Part shown: positions 42,418 to 53,438 of the stretch, in pieces
How the letters are laid out: every line of letters starts with the position of its first letter
Position numbering within the stretch: the stretch's first letter is position 1
Source of the DNA: Streptomyces sp. G-G2
GTDB lineage: Bacteria; Actinomycetota; Actinomycetes; Streptomycetales; Streptomycetaceae
Assembly (NCBI RefSeq): GCF_030063135.1
Contig: NZ_JASISO010000003.1
Location: forward strand, 226,576 to 290,575
Length of the DNA: 64,000 nucleotides
Reading direction: 5' to 3'
Translations under genes and position numbers: made by a program
Notes under the pieces: generated by a model
What the model was told of the DNA's origin: nothing
What the model saw: the letters and a program-made list of their open reading frames with translations, nothing else
The model's database searches: none

Positions 42418-43682
42418 ACGCACGGAGCAGTGCCACCGGCCGTACGGAGGCCCCCGCGGCGGTCGCCGTCACGGGCATCGGTGTCATCGCGCCCAACGGG
42501 ATCGGCGCCGACGCCTTCTGGAAGGCGACCCAGGCGGGCGACAGCGTCGTCGACCGCATCACCCGCCAGGGCTGCGAGCACCTCCCCCTGCGCATCGCGG
42601 GCGAGGTGCGGGGCTTCGACCCCGGCACCCTCATCGAGGAACGCTTCCTCGTCCAGACCGACCGGTTCAGCCACTACGCCCTGGCCGCCGCCGACCTCGC
42701 CATGGAACACGCCCGGCTCGGCCGCGCGGACTACGAGGACGACCCCTACTCGGTGGGCGTGGTCACGGCCGCCGGATCGGGCGGCGGCGAGTTCGGACAG
42801 CGCGAACTGCAACGGCTCTGGGGCCGCGGACCCCGCTACGTGGGGCCGTACCAGTCCATCGCCTGGTTCTACGCGGCCAGCACCGGCCAGGTCTCCATCC
42901 GGCGCGGGTTCAAGGGCCCCTGCGGGGTCCTGGCCAGCGACGAGGCGGGCGGACTGGACGCCTTCGCGCACGCCGCCCGGGCCATCCGCCAGGGCAGCCG
43001 GGCCATGCTCGCCGGAGCCACCGAGGCGCCGCTCGCCCCGTACTCGGTGGTCTGCCAGCTCGGGTACGAGGGGCTCAGCACCAGCGACGACCCCGAGCGG
43101 GCGTACCGGCCCTTCACCGACAAGGCCTGTGGATTCGTCCCGGCCGAGGGCGGCGCCATGTTCGTCCTCGAGGACGAGGAAGCGGCCCTGCGGCGCGGGG
43201 CGCCCGTACGCGCCCTGATCGCCGGGCACGCCGCGACCTTCACCGGTCCCGGCCGGTGGGAGGAGTCCGGCGAAGGCCTCGCCCACGCGATCCGCGGCGC
43301 CCTCGCGGACGCGGGATGCGCCCCCGAGGAGATCGACGTGGTCTTCGCGGACGCCATCGGCACCCCGCAGGCGGACGCGGCCGAGGCCCGCGCCCTGCAC
43401 GAGGCGCTCGGCGCGCACGGGCGCGAGGTCGCGGTCACCGCCCCCAAATCCGGTACCGGGCGCGCCTACTGCGCGGCCGGGACCCTGGACGTCGCCGCAG
43501 CCGTCCTCGCCCTGGAACACGGCGTCCTGCCGCCCACCCCGAACGTCTTCGACGTGTGCCACGACCTGGCCGTGGTCACCGGCGGCGCCCGCTCCGCGGA
43601 GCTGCGCACCGCCCTCGTGCTGAGCCGGGGCCGGATGGGCTCCAACTCCGCACTCGTCATCCGCGGTCCGCGGCGCGCGTAG
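42414..43682 (+). CDS. Type II PKS ketosynthase beta / chain-length factor (WhiE ORFIV-like)
   Basis: A 422-residue KS-like protein without the catalytic Cys. At the position equivalent to KS-alpha Cys170 it has Glu177 in [11 protein letters not shown], where many antibiotic chain-length factors have Gln. [20 protein letters not shown] replaces the His-containing motif. It forms the KS heterodimer and sets chain length. Translationally coupled to KS-alpha. Surroundings fit a spore-pigment chain-length factor, which typically makes long (C24-type) chains. Confidence 0.95.
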   Translation: MNARSSATGRTEAPAAVAVTGIGVIAPNGIGADAFWKATQAGDSVVDRITRQGCEHLPLRIAGEVRGFDPGTLIEERFLVQTDRFSHYALAAADLAMEHARLGRADYEDDPYSVGVVTAAGSGGGEFGQRELQRLWGRGPRYVGPYQSIAWFYAASTGQVSIRRGFKGPCGVLASDEAGGLDAFAHAARAIRQGSRAMLAGATEAPLAPYSVVCQLGYEGLSTSDDPERAYRPFTDKACGFVPAEGGAMFVLEDEEAALRRGAPVRALIAGHAATFTGPGRWEESGEGLAHAIRGALADAGCAPEEIDVVFADAIGTPQADAAEARALHEALGAHGREVAVTAPKSGTGRAYCAAGTLDVAAAVLALEHGVLPPTPNVFDVCHDLAVVTGGARSAELRTALVLSRGRMGSNSALVIRGPRRA

Positions 43683-43723
43683 CCCGCGGCCACGGCCGTA
43701 CCCCGCAGAGAAAGGCAGGCACC

Positions 43724-44450
<727 letters not shown>

Positions 44451-44609
44451 TGTCGGCGCCGCGCCGCGCCGCCCGCGCCGCGCGGCCCCGCACCGCTCCG
44501 GCCCGTCCTGCCCCTCGCGTCCTGCCCGGTCGCCTCCTGCCCCGTCGATTCCTGTCCCGCTCCGTCGGGTCCTGTCCCGCCGCCCGCGCAGAAAGGTCCC
44601 TCCCCTCCC

Positions 44610-44942
44610 ATGCACCAAGCGCTCATCGTGGCCCGTATGGCTCCCGGTTCGGCCCCCGACATCGCCGACCTCTTCGCGGCCTCGGACGCGGGCGAACTGC
44701 CCCACCTGGTCGGGGTCAAGCGCCGCAGCCTCTTCCAGTTCGGCGAGGTCTACCTCCACCTGATCGAGTCCGACTCCCCGCCGGGTCCGGCCATCGCCGA
44801 GGTCACCGGACACCCCGAGTTCGTGTCCCTCAGCGACAGCCTCGCCCGGTACATCAGCCCGCACGACCCGGACACCTGGCGCGGCCCGAAGGACGCGATG
44901 GCCCAGCGCTTCTACCGGTGGGAGCGCGGCTCCAGCGGCTGA
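44610..44942 (+). CDS. TcmI-family polyketide cyclase (WhiE ORFVII-like)
   Basis: A 110-residue ferredoxin-like cyclase. QALIVARMAPGSAPDIADLF, then LVGVKRRSLFQFGEVYLHLI and PHDPDTWRGPKDAMAQRFYR match the TcmI family, which closes later rings of aromatic polyketides. Last gene of the spore-pigment operon. Its end overlaps the convergent XRE/TPR gene by 31 bp (44912-44942). The 159-bp leader before it contains repetitive C/T-rich sequence but a usable AGAAAGG ribosome site. Confidence 0.94.
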   Translation: MHQALIVARMAPGSAPDIADLFAASDAGELPHLVGVKRRSLFQFGEVYLHLIESDSPPGPAIAEVTGHPEFVSLSDSLARYISPHDPDTWRGPKDAMAQRFYRWERGSSG

Positions 44943-46387
44943 CCCGCCGGAGCACCGCCCGCCCCCGATCGGGGCGGGCGGTGGCCGTGAAGGGCCGGGG
45001 ACGGCGGCAGGGCGGGAGCCGGACCCAGCGTGGTGGTGCCGGGGGCCGCGCGATGGCCCAGCCCCGTGCGGTACGCGTCCAGCGCCGCCTCCGTCCGCCC
45101 GGTGCGCCGCAGCAGATCGCCCAGCAGGCGGCACAGGTCGGCGAGGTCGCCCGTCGCCCCGCTGCGCTCCAGCAGGGCCAGCGCCCGTACGTAGTGCTCC
45201 TCGGCGGACCCGGCGTCCCCGCGCTCCTCCGCGATGAGCCCCAGCAGCCGGTGGGCCCCGCCCGCGTGCACGGCGCCGTGCCGGTCCCCGAGTTCCAGCA
45301 GCTCCGACAGCAGCTCGGCCGCCTCCCCGGCCCGTCCGAGGCGGCGCAGCACATCGGCCAGCTCCACCTCGACCTGCGCGGTGTAGAGCACGGCCCGGCG
45401 CGCGGCCAGCATCTCCCGGGCTGTCCGCAACTCGGCCTCGGCCGCCAGTAGTTCGCCGTCCTGCGCCAGTACGTACCCCCGCATCCAGTGGCAGTGCGCC
45501 AGGTCGGTGCCCAGGCGCAGCTGCCGGTAGACGGCCTGCGCCTTGGCCAGTGAGGCATCGGCGTCCGCCGGGCGCCCCCCGGCGAGCAGCGTCCGGGCCA
45601 CCTGCCGGTGCATGCCCGCGACCAGCGCCGGATCGGCCACCCGGGGCGCCAGCGACAGGGCGAGTTCGGCCGCGTGCGCCGCCCGGGTCTGCGCGCCCAT
45701 GTCGAGGTACGGGCCGATGACGGCGGAGTAGAGCAGTACCAGCGCCTCGGGGTCGGCCAGTCCGCTCGCGTTCAGCTCGTCGATGGCGGACTCCAGGAGG
45801 TAGCAGGCGTAGCGCAGCTCACCGGCGAGCAGCAGGGCGACGGCCCGGCCCCGGATCGGCCGGGCCCGGCGGGGCAGCGGTTCGCCCTCCAGGAGCCGCT
45901 CCGCGGCCTCGAAGTGCGCCACCGCCTCCGGTAGTTCTCCCGACTCCAGGGCGCATTCACCCAGGCCCAGGAGGGCCTCGGCCCGCACGTCGGCGAGCCC
46001 GAGCCGCTCCGCCTCGGCCAGGATCCGCCGGTAGTGCTCCGCGGCCTCGTCGGCCGGTCCGGTGGCGAGCGTCCGCCCGGCGTCGGTCAGGGCGAGCCGC
46101 AGTTCGGTGGCCAGGTGCGCGGGCTGACCGGTGGCCAGCTCCTCGTAGGAGACGCCGAGGCGTTCGGCGAGGAAGCGCAGCGCGGGGCCCGACGGCCGTA
46201 CCTTGCCCGACTCCAGTGTGGAGACGTAGGCCGCGCTGTACAGGGGATCGGCCAACTGCTTCTGGGTCAGCCCGCGTTCGGCTCGCAGTCGGCGCACCCT
46301 GCGGCCGATCGCGGCCGGTGCGTCCGCGGCTGTGTCCGCAGAGCCGTCTGCCCGTTCGTCTGCCAATTCGTCCGCCGGTCCGTCCAT
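44912..46387 (-). CDS. XRE-family regulator with C-terminal TPR repeats
   Basis: A 491-residue regulator. The N-terminal HTH (RRLRAERGLTQKQLADPLYS, then AAYVSTLESGKVRPSGPALR at about residues 32-70) is followed by about ten TPR-like helical pairs up to residue 450, and a Pro/His-rich tail. Such proteins (related to peptide- or partner-sensing RRNPP-like regulators) are common in Streptomyces near metabolite clusters. It is convergent with the spore-pigment operon, overlapping its last gene; direct control of that operon is possible but not shown. Confidence 0.88.
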   Translation of the reverse strand: MDGPADELADERADGSADTAADAPAAIGRRVRRLRAERGLTQKQLADPLYSAAYVSTLESGKVRPSGPALRFLAERLGVSYEELATGQPAHLATELRLALTDAGRTLATGPADEAAEHYRRILAEAERLGLADVRAEALLGLGECALESGELPEAVAHFEAAERLLEGEPLPRRARPIRGRAVALLLAGELRYACYLLESAIDELNASGLADPEALVLLYSAVIGPYLDMGAQTRAAHAAELALSLAPRVADPALVAGMHRQVARTLLAGGRPADADASLAKAQAVYRQLRLGTDLAHCHWMRGYVLAQDGELLAAEAELRTAREMLAARRAVLYTAQVEVELADVLRRLGRAGEAAELLSELLELGDRHGAVHAGGAHRLLGLIAEERGDAGSAEEHYVRALALLERSGATGDLADLCRLLGDLLRRTGRTEAALDAYRTGLGHRAAPGTTTLGPAPALPPSPALHGHRPPRSGAGGAPAGQPLEPRSHR

Positions 46388-46474
46388 CAGTGCTCCCTGG
46401 TTCCGCCAACGTCCCCGACGATGAACAGTATTGAGTCGTCCGGACCATTGCGCACGCCCTGTGCGCCCCCTAAT

Positions 46475-46512
46475 TTAAGCAACCGATTCACTGCGTTTAA
46501 CCGGCTGCTTAA
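46475..46512. promoter_or_regulatory. Inverted repeat upstream of the M64 peptidase
   Basis: TTAAGCAACCG (46475-46485) and CGGCTGCTTAA (46502-46512) form an 11-bp inverted repeat with one mismatch in an AT-rich island, ending 24 bp before the ATG at 46537. It may be an operator or an mRNA hairpin next to the ribosome site. Confidence 0.5.
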
Positions 46513-46536
46513 CTTTCCTTCCCTGGGGGCCACTTC

Positions 46537-47910
46537 ATGCGATCAGTCCTCCGCCCGACGGCCCTGCGCGGGGCCGTCGCGGCGGTCTGCGCCGCCGCCG
46601 CACTGCTGGCCGCCGCTCCCGCGGGAGCGAGCGCCGCCCCGGGCCCGGCCGCCCACCCGGTCGCCGCGGCGGCCGGGGCCCGGGTACCCGTCGAGATCCC
46701 CGGCCCGGAGCGCGGCGGCGACGCCGGCTCCGGATCGGTGCGGGTCCCGTCCGCGGGCCGGGCGAAGCCCTCGCTGGGGCTCTCCGAGGCCGAACGCACC
46801 GCCGACGGAGCGGTCACCGAGATGATCCGCAACGGGCCGGTCGCCGACCGCCTCGACGTCGTCGTCGTCGGCGACGGCTACACGGCGGCCGAGCTGGACC
46901 GGTTCCACGCCGACGCCAAGGCGAAGTGGGCCGAACTGGCCGCCATCGAGCCGTACGCGACGTACCAGAACCTCTTCAACGTATGGACGGTAGACGCCGT
47001 CTCCCGTGAGTCCGGGGTGTCCGGCGACCCCGATCCGGCCGCGGTCCGCGACACCGCCCTCGGCTCGTACTTCTGGTGCGAGGAGATCGAACGGCTGCTC
47101 TGTGTGGACCAGCCCAAGGTGGACGGGTACGTGGCGAAGGCGCCCGCGGCCGACCTGGTGATCGTCCTGGCCAACAGCGCCAAGTACGGCGGGGCGGGCT
47201 ACAACGAGCCCAGCGCCACCCTCGGCTACGCGGGCATATCCACCGCCTCGGCGGGCCACCCGAAGTCCGGGCAGGTCGCCATCCACGAGACCGGCCACTC
47301 GCTGGGCAAGCTGGCCGACGAATACTTCTACCCCGGGGTCCCGGAGTACGAGCACTACACCGGCGCCGAACCCGCCGAGTCCAACAGTTCCACCCTCACC
47401 GCCGCCGCGATGGGCGCCCAGCGCGCCAAGTGGTACCGCTGGCTCGGCGCCCCGTCACCCGACGGCGGCCAGGTCGGCGCGTACGAGGGCGGCGGCTACT
47501 TCGTCACCGGCCTGTACCGGCCCACCGACGGGTCGATCATGCGGGTCCTGGGCAAACCGTTCAGCCTGCCCGGCACCGAGGCGATGATCGCGGGCTTCTA
47601 CCGCTACGCGCACCTGGTCACCCCGCTCACCCCCACGGCGCGCCCGCTGCGGCTGCGCGACGCCGCGAAGGTCTCCGTACCCCGGCTGACCGGCCCGGAC
47701 GGGCGGCAGCCGGTGGTCCGCTGGTACCTGGACGGCCGGGAGCAGAAGTGGCTCGCGGGCCGCACCGAGGTCCACGTCGGCGAACTGTGGCCGCTCGACC
47801 TGCGCACGCACCGGCTGACCGCCACGGCCGAGGACCGTACGCCGTCGGTGCGCGACCCGGAGATCGCCCGCACCCTGCGGTCCTCGGCCGCATGGCAGGT
47901 GCGGCTCTAG
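46537..47910 (+). CDS. Secreted M64-family metallopeptidase
   Basis: A 457-residue exported peptidase. Signal peptide to about residue 35. The zinc site is IHETGHSLGKLADEY with His250, Glu251, His254 and a downstream Asp ligand, the M64 (IgA-peptidase-like) HExxHxxGxxxDE form. DRLDVVVVGDGYTAAELDRF and NLFNVWTVDAVSRESGVS are conserved M64 features. In Streptomyces the natural substrates are unknown, since there is no IgA target; a general extracellular protease is likely. The C-terminal about 90 residues form a beta-sandwich-like domain. Confidence 0.92.
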   Translation: MRSVLRPTALRGAVAAVCAAAALLAAAPAGASAAPGPAAHPVAAAAGARVPVEIPGPERGGDAGSGSVRVPSAGRAKPSLGLSEAERTADGAVTEMIRNGPVADRLDVVVVGDGYTAAELDRFHADAKAKWAELAAIEPYATYQNLFNVWTVDAVSRESGVSGDPDPAAVRDTALGSYFWCEEIERLLCVDQPKVDGYVAKAPAADLVIVLANSAKYGGAGYNEPSATLGYAGISTASAGHPKSGQVAIHETGHSLGKLADEYFYPGVPEYEHYTGAEPAESNSSTLTAAAMGAQRAKWYRWLGAPSPDGGQVGAYEGGGYFVTGLYRPTDGSIMRVLGKPFSLPGTEAMIAGFYRYAHLVTPLTPTARPLRLRDAAKVSVPRLTGPDGRQPVVRWYLDGREQKWLAGRTEVHVGELWPLDLRTHRLTATAEDRTPSVRDPEIARTLRSSAAWQVRL

Positions 47911-47959
47911 AGCCCCAGAGCCCCATAGCCCAGAGGACTGGATGCCTGGATTCCGGGGC

Positions 47960-48117
47960 ACTGGGACCCGGTCCGGCCGTGGCGAAGGCGGTCGACGACC
48001 GCGAGGAACAGGAAGAAGTCCGGGATCTTCGCGATCGGGGTGCTGGAGACCACGGGAGCGGCTTCCCGGCCCGCTCCAGGAGAGCGCGCTCGGGGTCGGC
48101 GTAGAAGTCGGTCAGCT
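47960..48117 (-). pseudogene. Possible frameshifted gene remnant
   Basis: On the minus strand, one frame reads QLTDFYADPERALLERAGKP from 48117. A second frame shifted by one base continues as VVSSTPIAKIPDFFLFLAVV and DRLRHG to about 47970. Together they look like one coding segment broken by a frameshift, with no start or stop context. The parent family is not recognised. Confidence 0.3.
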
Positions 48118-48194
48118 GTTGGGCGTGGGGAGGGTGTCGCGCCCGGCGGGACGATCCGAAAGGGCGGATCCTGCTGACCGCCCGCCGGGCCCTT

Positions 48195-48620
48195 TCACCG
48201 GGCTGTCAGATAGAGGTAGGAGCCCACCAGGCCGACCACGCACACAACGACCGCCCAGGACCCGAGACCGGTGTGCCGCCCGGTCCGGCCCGGGCGCCCG
48301 CCACGCCGTACCGGCGCCGGGGCGGACGGTCCCGGCGCCGTCTCGGACAGCAGTCTGCGGCAGACCGCCGCCAGCTCGGCGGTCCCGCCGGAGAGCCGCG
48401 CCACCGCCTCGCACCGGGCCGGGGCGGTCGTCCCGCCGTCGAGTATCCGCCCGGCGCGCACCAGGACTTCGTCCCGGCCCGCGCCCGTGGACAGGCTGAT
48501 CCACCGCCGCACGTGATCCCCCCGGATCACCACCACGCCCGCCCGGTCCCGGTAGACGGCGTGCTCCCGCCACAGCACCTCGGCCAGCTCGGTCGCGGTC
48601 TCCCGCAATCGCGCGCTCAT
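48195..48620 (-). CDS. Hypothetical C-tail-anchored membrane protein
   Basis: A 141-residue protein with a soluble helical/beta N-terminal part (ETATELAEVLWREHAVYRDR, then AGVVVIRGDHVRRWISLSTG) and one C-terminal transmembrane helix (SWAVVVCVVGLVGSYLYLTA). The soluble part would face the cytoplasm. The fold is not recognised. It appears to be monocistronic; the region upstream (48621-48903) has no gene. Confidence 0.6.
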   Translation of the reverse strand: MSARLRETATELAEVLWREHAVYRDRAGVVVIRGDHVRRWISLSTGAGRDEVLVRAGRILDGGTTAPARCEAVARLSGGTAELAAVCRRLLSETAPGPSAPAPVRRGGRPGRTGRHTGLGSWAVVVCVVGLVGSYLYLTAR

Positions 48621-48903
48621 CCACGCACCCCCTCCGCACGCGTCTTCACACGTGTCGTACGTCGTCCGGTCAAAGGGGTGACTTTAACGGCAGCCACTGA
48701 CATTGATACTCGTAGCGGGTTCCGGTGGTCGTGGCTCTGCCACTGACTGACACCCTGCTGGGTTGTCAGCTCCGGCCCGCGGGGGTCTGCGCCGATTCGG
48801 TCAACCGCACCCCAATGGCGGGCACATGGGGGATCGCTCCACCAACCGGACGAAAGAATGATCGGTACTGTTCACAGGCCCGCACCGCTGCCGCAGCACG
48901 CGT

Positions 48904-50106
48904 TCAGCCGCCCGCCGCGTACCGCCAGAAGGCACGCATCAGCGGGGGCGGCGTCGGCCCGGTCAGCTCCCGCTGGGTCAGCAGGATCGCGACGGCCCCG
49001 GTGGAGGGGACCAGGTGCGCGGCCGTACCGGTGCCGCCGACCCATCCGTAGCGCCCCGGCACGTTCCACGGGTCGCGGGGCTCCACGTCGACGGATCCGC
49101 CGAAGCCCCAGCCCTGGCCCTCCAGGAACAGTTCGCCCCCGGCGCGCTGGGCCGGGGTCAGGCAGTCGGTGGTCATGAGCCGCACCGACTCGGCCGAGAG
49201 CAGCCGCTCCCGGGGCCCGCCGACGGACCCGTCGGCCGACCCGTCCGCGAGCATCATCCGGGCGAAGGCGTACCAGTCGTCCACGGTCGAGACCAGGCCG
49301 CCCGCGGCGGAGGGGAACGCCGGTTCGGTGCTCCATTGCCCGTCCGGCGCGTCGACCAGCTCCAGGCCGTTCCCGCTCTCGCCGGTCACGGGCCGGTAGG
49401 ACGAGGTGAACCGGTCCAGGTCGGCGGCCGGCACCGCGAATCCGGTGTCCTTCATCCCGAGCGGCCCGAAGATCCGCTCGGCCAGGAACGCGCCCAGGGG
49501 CTGTCCCGCCGCGCGGGCGATCAGCACGCCCAGGATGTCGGAACAGGTGTTGTACAGCCAGGCCTCGCCGGGCTGGTGCAGCAGCGGGATCCCTGCCAGC
49601 GTCTTCATCCAGGCGTCCGGCGCCGCGACCCGCTGCGGTTGGGGCGGCCCCTGGAGCAGCTCCCCGAACAGGGGGACCAGCGCGGGCAGCGAGAAGTCGG
49701 CGGGGAAGCCGTATCCGGCGCGGAAGGTCAGCAGGTCGGCCACGGTGATGGGCCGGAGCGCCGGGACCACGTCGTCGACGGTGCTCGTGGGCGTACGGAC
49801 GACCACCGGATCCGCCAGCTCGGGCAGCCAGCGCGTGACCGGGTCCTCCAGCGTGAACCGGCCGTCCTGGACCAGCAGCATCGTGGCCGCCGCGGTCACC
49901 GGCTTGGTCAGCGAGGCGATCCGGAAGATCGTGTCCCTGGCCATCGGGGCGGACCCCCCGGTGCCGGCGCGACCGACAGTCACCACCTCGACCCGGTCGC
50001 CGGGGTCCCCGAGTTCGGCCCGCTCGCCGTGGTCCACCAAGGCCACCGCCCCCGGCAGTGACCCGTCGTTAACGTGCGGTTCGAGGATCTCGCGCAGGCT
50101 GGTCAT
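48904..50106 (-). CDS. Beta-lactamase-family serine hydrolase
   Basis: A 400-residue class-C-like serine hydrolase. SxxK is FRIASLTKPVTAAATMLL (Ser about 67), the YxN motif is WLYNTCSD, and HxG-type GWVGGTGTAA occurs near the C-terminus. No signal peptide is evident, so an esterase or D-peptide/lactone hydrolase in the cytoplasm is more likely than a secreted beta-lactamase. A run of ten C at 50141-50150 lies in its 5' flank. Confidence 0.9.
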   Translation of the reverse strand: MTSLREILEPHVNDGSLPGAVALVDHGERAELGDPGDRVEVVTVGRAGTGGSAPMARDTIFRIASLTKPVTAAATMLLVQDGRFTLEDPVTRWLPELADPVVVRTPTSTVDDVVPALRPITVADLLTFRAGYGFPADFSLPALVPLFGELLQGPPQPQRVAAPDAWMKTLAGIPLLHQPGEAWLYNTCSDILGVLIARAAGQPLGAFLAERIFGPLGMKDTGFAVPAADLDRFTSSYRPVTGESGNGLELVDAPDGQWSTEPAFPSAAGGLVSTVDDWYAFARMMLADGSADGSVGGPRERLLSAESVRLMTTDCLTPAQRAGGELFLEGQGWGFGGSVDVEPRDPWNVPGRYGWVGGTGTAAHLVPSTGAVAILLTQRELTGPTPPPLMRAFWRYAAGG

Positions 50107-50261
50107 GACTCCACACTCCATGGTCGCCGCGGTCGGGGCGCCCCCCCCCCGGCGGTCGGCCCTCTTCACCGTCATGACTCCCGTGAGCGCGCGAAATCAT
50201 CGGCGACCGGAACGGCGCGTCGGCGGGCTGGGATCGGCCTTCACCGGCCGCCGCGCGTGCG

Positions 50262-50450
50262 CTACCGCATGTCCATGCCCGGATCGTCGATCCGGCTCTC
50301 CTGGTCGCTCTGCTCCTGGAGGCGGCGGGCCTTGTCCTGGAGCCGCTTGCGGTCCTGCGGATCGGCGGCCCGTTCGGCGGCCTCCTTCAGTTCCTGCGCC
50401 TTGGCACGCATCTGCCCGGCCCGGCCGCCGGGCTCGCCTGCAACGCTCAT
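50262..50450 (-). CDS. DUF6381 family small protein
   Basis: A 62-residue helical, charged protein (MSVAGEPGGRAGQMRAKAQE, then AAERAADPQDRKRLQDKARR) that matches the small Streptomyces DUF6381 family as I know it. The central segment has coiled-coil-like spacing. The function is unknown. ATG 50450 follows AAGGAGCG. Confidence 0.8.
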   Translation of the reverse strand: MSVAGEPGGRAGQMRAKAQELKEAAERAADPQDRKRLQDKARRLQEQSDQESRIDDPGMDMR

Positions 50451-50559
50451 GATCGCTCCTTGGATCGCTGGGAGAGAGCGGGCGCCATCAGCGAACCAGC
50501 CGCGACGCGCCCGCGCATCCCGAAGCCTCACCCGGAGTGACGACGACGGCCGACCGGTC

Positions 50560-51102
50560 TCACACGAGGGCGAGGGAGGCGCTCGTCCGACGCCGGTAGT
50601 AGGCGAGGGCCGACACCGTCAGCAGCGGAGCCCACGCCAGCAGCGGGACGTAGCACAGCACGAGCAGCCCCTGCTGGGCCGGTGTGTCCGTGATGGAGCC
50701 CGCAGCCAGGTCCGCGACCTGGATGTATCCGACCCAGCCGCACAGGGCGAAGAGCGCGGCCGCGCCCAGCGGCGCCGGGACCACCGCCGCGAGCGGCCGT
50801 ACCCGGCGGCCGCCGAGCGCGGGGATCCAGCGCGGCACGATCTCGCCCCACGGTCGGACCAGGCCCAGCGTCAGCAGTGCGAGGGCTTCGGACACCACGG
50901 TCAGCGAGAGGACGTAGAGCGTCTCGCCCACGGTCCTGACCGGTTCCGTGGCCACCGGAAGCCCGGCGACCAGGGCGATCCGCCACAGCCCCGACGGCAG
51001 GGTGACCAGAGGCGCGGCGTGGGCTATGAGAGTTGCCCAGCGGGGCACCTCGGGCAGTGCGTCGATCCTCAGCATCCTCAGTATCTTCGGCATGCCGCCC
51101 AT
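50560..51102 (-). CDS. Hypothetical multi-pass membrane protein
   Basis: A 180-residue protein with four predicted membrane segments (WATLIAHAAPLVTLPSGLWR; TLYVLSLTVVSEALALLTLG; PLGAAALFALCGWVGYI; LLVLCYVPLLAWAPLLTVSA). It has no motif I can name; similar small membrane proteins are common in Streptomyces. Starts at ATG 51102 or 51093. It looks monocistronic. Confidence 0.7.
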   Translation of the reverse strand: MGGMPKILRMLRIDALPEVPRWATLIAHAAPLVTLPSGLWRIALVAGLPVATEPVRTVGETLYVLSLTVVSEALALLTLGLVRPWGEIVPRWIPALGGRRVRPLAAVVPAPLGAAALFALCGWVGYIQVADLAAGSITDTPAQQGLLVLCYVPLLAWAPLLTVSALAYYRRRTSASLALV

Positions 51103-51234
51103 GCTCGCCGCGGCAGCGCCGCGTCCGCGTCCGTCGGCGGGCTCTGTCGCTTCCCCCGTACGGGGGAGACGGGCGCGCGATCCCTCAGTGTCGACTTCGC
51201 GCCGTACGTCCTCGGCGGGCCGGTCGTCGGCGGC

Positions 51235-51921
51235 CTACCGGCGCTGTTTCGCGGGCGGCGGCAAGGTTGTGGCGATGCCCGCGAGGACCGCCGTCAGGCC
51301 CGCTTCGAAGCCGGAATCCTGGTCGCGGAACATCTCCGGACCCGCCTCGGCCGTCAGGGGGTAGTCCGCGAGGCGGGCGGCGCGGGCCTCCAGGTCATAG
51401 ACCTCGCCGTCCGAGCCGGGCAGCGGCCCCATGGACTGCTCCTCGATGACGTACCCGATGGTGTAGCTGTAGGCGGTGAACCAGGCGCGGGCGGCGCCGG
51501 CCGCGGTGAAGCCGCCGGCGACCAGGGACCGCAGGTGGGCCTCCATGGGCGCGGCGTAGCTCATGTCCGTGAAGTGGGTACCGCTGTAGACCTTCGCGCC
51601 GTCCCGGTAACGCAGCAGGTGGTCGCGGAGCCCGCGCATCGCGACCTCCAGCGCCTCGCGCCAGTCGCGGGACGGGCTTAGGGCCGCGTCCAGTTCCGCC
51701 GTCATCCGGCGGAGCATCTCGGTGGCCATCTCGTCGAGCAGGGCCCGCTTGTCCTTGAAGTGCCAGTACAGGGCGGGTGCCTTGACGTCCAGCTCCTTGG
51801 CGATGGCCCGCAGGGTCAGTCCCTCGAGGCCCACTTCGCCGAGCAGGCGCAGAGCGGTGTCCGCCACCGTCGCGCGGTCGAGCCGGGGCCGTGCGGGTTT
51901 CACTTCTCGTTCTGTCGCCAC
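51235..51921 (-). CDS. TetR-family repressor (TetR_C-type)
   Basis: A 228-residue repressor. The HTH is GLTLRAIAKELDVKAPALYW with HFKDKRALLDEMA (residues about 34-66), the form typical of the branch with a tetracycline-repressor-like C-terminal domain (RDHLLRYRDGAKVYSG and AAGAARAWFTAYSYTIGYVI). It is divergent from an FAD monooxygenase with only 38-71 bp between starts. CTTAAC-N3-GTTAAG palindromes there are its probable operators. The GTG start lies 9 bp from the nearer one. Confidence 0.92.
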   Translation of the reverse strand: MATEREVKPARPRLDRATVADTALRLLGEVGLEGLTLRAIAKELDVKAPALYWHFKDKRALLDEMATEMLRRMTAELDAALSPSRDWREALEVAMRGLRDHLLRYRDGAKVYSGTHFTDMSYAAPMEAHLRSLVAGGFTAAGAARAWFTAYSYTIGYVIEEQSMGPLPGSDGEVYDLEARAARLADYPLTAEAGPEMFRDQDSGFEAGLTAVLAGIATTLPPPAKQRR

Positions 51922-51929
51922 CTTGACAA

Positions 51930-51983
51930 CTTAACAGCGTTAAGCCCATCCTCGTAGCCATGACCCAACTTAACGTTGTTAAG
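51930..51983. promoter_or_regulatory. Two identical TetR-type operators between repressor and monooxygenase
   Basis: CTTAACAGCGTTAAG (51930-51944) and CTTAACGTTGTTAAG (51969-51983) are palindromes with identical 6-bp arms and 3-base centres, 39 bp apart centre to centre. The second would lie inside the coding region if the monooxygenase began at 51960, which supports a start at 51993. Confidence 0.8.
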
Positions 51984-51992
51984 GAAGCGGGG

Positions 51993-53390
<1,398 letters not shown>

Positions 53391-53438
53391 GAGCGGCGCG
53401 GCGGCGCAACGCGACCCGGCGGGACCGGGGGATCGCGC

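Noticed and set aside
48725..49051. Plus-strand open frame starting in the gap before the serine hydrolase
   Set aside because: Most of it is antisense to the hydrolase C-terminus, lacks a ribosome site and shows no recognisable domain.
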